Of a DNA stretch of 64,000 nucleotides, positions 63,089 through 64,000 are shown one piece after another. Within the stretch, counting starts at the first letter, position 1; each line of letters begins with the position of its first letter. The stretch comes from Streptomyces sp. NA04227 (GTDB lineage Bacteria > Actinomycetota > Actinomycetes > Streptomycetales > Streptomycetaceae): contig NZ_CP054918.1 in NCBI RefSeq assembly GCF_013364195.1, forward strand, positions 2,655,001 to 2,719,000. Direction: 5' to 3'. Both the position numbers and the translations under genes were made by a program. The notes beneath the pieces are model-generated. The model made no database searches and was not told the DNA's origin. It was given only the letters and a program-made list of their open reading frames with translations.

Positions 63089-64000
63089 ATGATGCAGACG
63101 GTGTTTCACGGCGACGAGCTACCCGAAGGGGAACGGTTCGTCCGCTGGAACGCGAGCTCCGACGAGTTGTGGATGCCCACGCGTCTGCAAAGTGAGCGCA
63201 CCGAGGACTTCGGGGCGAGCATGAAGCTGATGGAGCTCGGCGCCGTACAACTGTCCGAGGTGACCCTCGCGCCCGTGGAGTCCCACCGGGACCCCAAGCT
63301 CATCCTGCAGTCCGACCCGGAACAGCTTCTGCTCGCCTTCATCCTCAGCGGCAGCGCGGGCCTCGAACAGTCCGGCCGACAAACCCCGTTGGACGCCTAC
63401 GACCTGACGATCTACGACACCTCGCGACCGTTCCGCGCCTGGACGACCAGCGAGCAGAACACCGTCATGGCCCTCCATGTCCCGCGCGCCCTGGTGCCGT
63501 TGCCCGCCCACCGCACCGAACGCCTCATCGCGACGCGCATGCCCGGCCAGGAGGGCGCGGGCGGCCTGCTCACCAAGTTCCTCACCGAACTGCGCTCGGA
63601 CACCACCCAGTACCGCCCCACCTCGGCCGCCCATCTGGGCACCGTCCTGGTGGACCTGCTGACCGTGCTGCTCGGCCACCACAGCGACACCGACTCGGCG
63701 GTGCCGCCGGAGTCCCACCGCACCGCGCTGATCCGCCAGATCCAGGACTTCGTCCAGAGCCACCTGGCCGACCCGGACCTGACCCCGGGCTCCATAGCCT
63801 CCGCGCACCACATATCCACCCGCTACCTGCACCGCCTCTTCCAGGACCAGGGCCTCACCGTCGCCTCCTGGATCCGCTCCCAGCGCCTGGAGTCCTGTCG
63901 TCGCGACCTGGCCGACCCCCGGCTGCGCGGCGAACCCCTGCACCTCATCGGCGCCCGCTGGGGCTTTGGCGCGGCGCAGTTCAGCCGGGCGTTCCGGGCC
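63089..64000 (+). CDS. AraC family transcriptional regulator (3' end outside window)
   Basis: The frame is open from ATG 63089 to the window end (304 codons, no stop), so the gene is cut at its 3' end, probably by few residues. The N-terminal ~180 residues form an AraC-binding-like domain (ILQSDPEQLLLAFILSGSAG, LTIYDTSRPFRAWTTSEQNT). The C-terminal AraC helix-turn-helix begins IQDFVQSHLADPDLTPGSIA, with ISTRYLHRLFQDQGLTVASW, LESCRRDLADPRL and the second helix pair in GARWGFGAAQFSRAFRA. GGGGGA lies about ten bases upstream. It is divergent from the biosynthetic operon and is its likely pathway regulator. Confidence 0.88.
   Translation, partial: MMQTVFHGDELPEGERFVRWNASSDELWMPTRLQSERTEDFGASMKLMELGAVQLSEVTLAPVESHRDPKLILQSDPEQLLLAFILSGSAGLEQSGRQTPLDAYDLTIYDTSRPFRAWTTSEQNTVMALHVPRALVPLPAHRTERLIATRMPGQEGAGGLLTKFLTELRSDTTQYRPTSAAHLGTVLVDLLTVLLGHHSDTDSAVPPESHRTALIRQIQDFVQSHLADPDLTPGSIASAHHISTRYLHRLFQDQGLTVASWIRSQRLESCRRDLADPRLRGEPLHLIGARWGFGAAQFSRAFRA

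Overview
The window is high-GC, densely packed DNA with GTG and ATG starts, purine-rich ribosome binding sites, DUF397/XRE pairs, several anti-sigma-type ATPases and long perfect terminator stems. All of this points to a Streptomyces chromosome. The gene order LCP / acyl-CoA dehydrogenase / UDP-glucose dehydrogenase / dipeptidase / purEK / GtrA / two-component system / POT transporter / SigI module / hut genes / cystathionine beta-synthase / thiolase matches, from memory, the core region around SCO3042-SCO3079 of S. coelicolor. No database search was possible.

Positions 1-31550 are mostly conserved core. They hold cell-envelope LCP proteins, a thioesterase, an acyl-CoA dehydrogenase, Ugd, an OYE flavoprotein, an M19 dipeptidase, a Uma2-type nuclease, an XRE/DUF397 pair, purE-purK, GtrA, and a sensor kinase separated from its response regulator by a VOC/HxlR pair. 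A POT peptide transporter, the PrsI-ArsI-SigI partner-switching module and a histidine utilisation operon follow (hutU, an M20 hydrolase, hutF, hutI). Next come a PLP decarboxylase-like protein, an RpiR regulator with a perfect palindrome in front of it, and a small membrane protein.

Positions 31551-48400 are more mosaic. An intact-looking IS5-family element has 21-bp ends, a CTAG duplication and a frameshift heptamer. It is followed by an unusual substrate-binding-type protein, a GH18 chitinase with a DasR-like site, an NlpC-like secreted protein, and a lone TnpB element inserted directly upstream of that protein's ribosome binding site. Cystathionine beta-synthase, a GDSL hydrolase, a thiolase, small hypothetical genes, a Bax-inhibitor-1 protein, a LuxR-type regulator and an ECF sigma factor complete this part. 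Two genes here carry short tandem duplications that run across their stop codons.

Positions 48402-62515 hold an eleven-gene, minus-strand specialised-metabolism operon, the most interesting part of the window. In transcription order it encodes an alpha/beta hydrolase, a thioester-reductase-like SDR, an acyl carrier protein, an AMP ligase, a transglutaminase-like protein, an MMPL exporter, a second carrier protein, a second AMP ligase, a salicylyl/anthraniloyl-CoA hydroxylase-like flavoprotein, a fused anthranilate synthase and a phosphopantetheinyl transferase. A divergent AraC-type regulator, cut by the window end, lies beside it. There is no ketosynthase and no condensation domain. My reading is that anthranilate is made, loaded on one carrier, hydroxylated, joined through its amine to a second carrier-bound acid by the transglutaminase-like enzyme, possibly released by reduction, and exported. 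The product is unknown to me.
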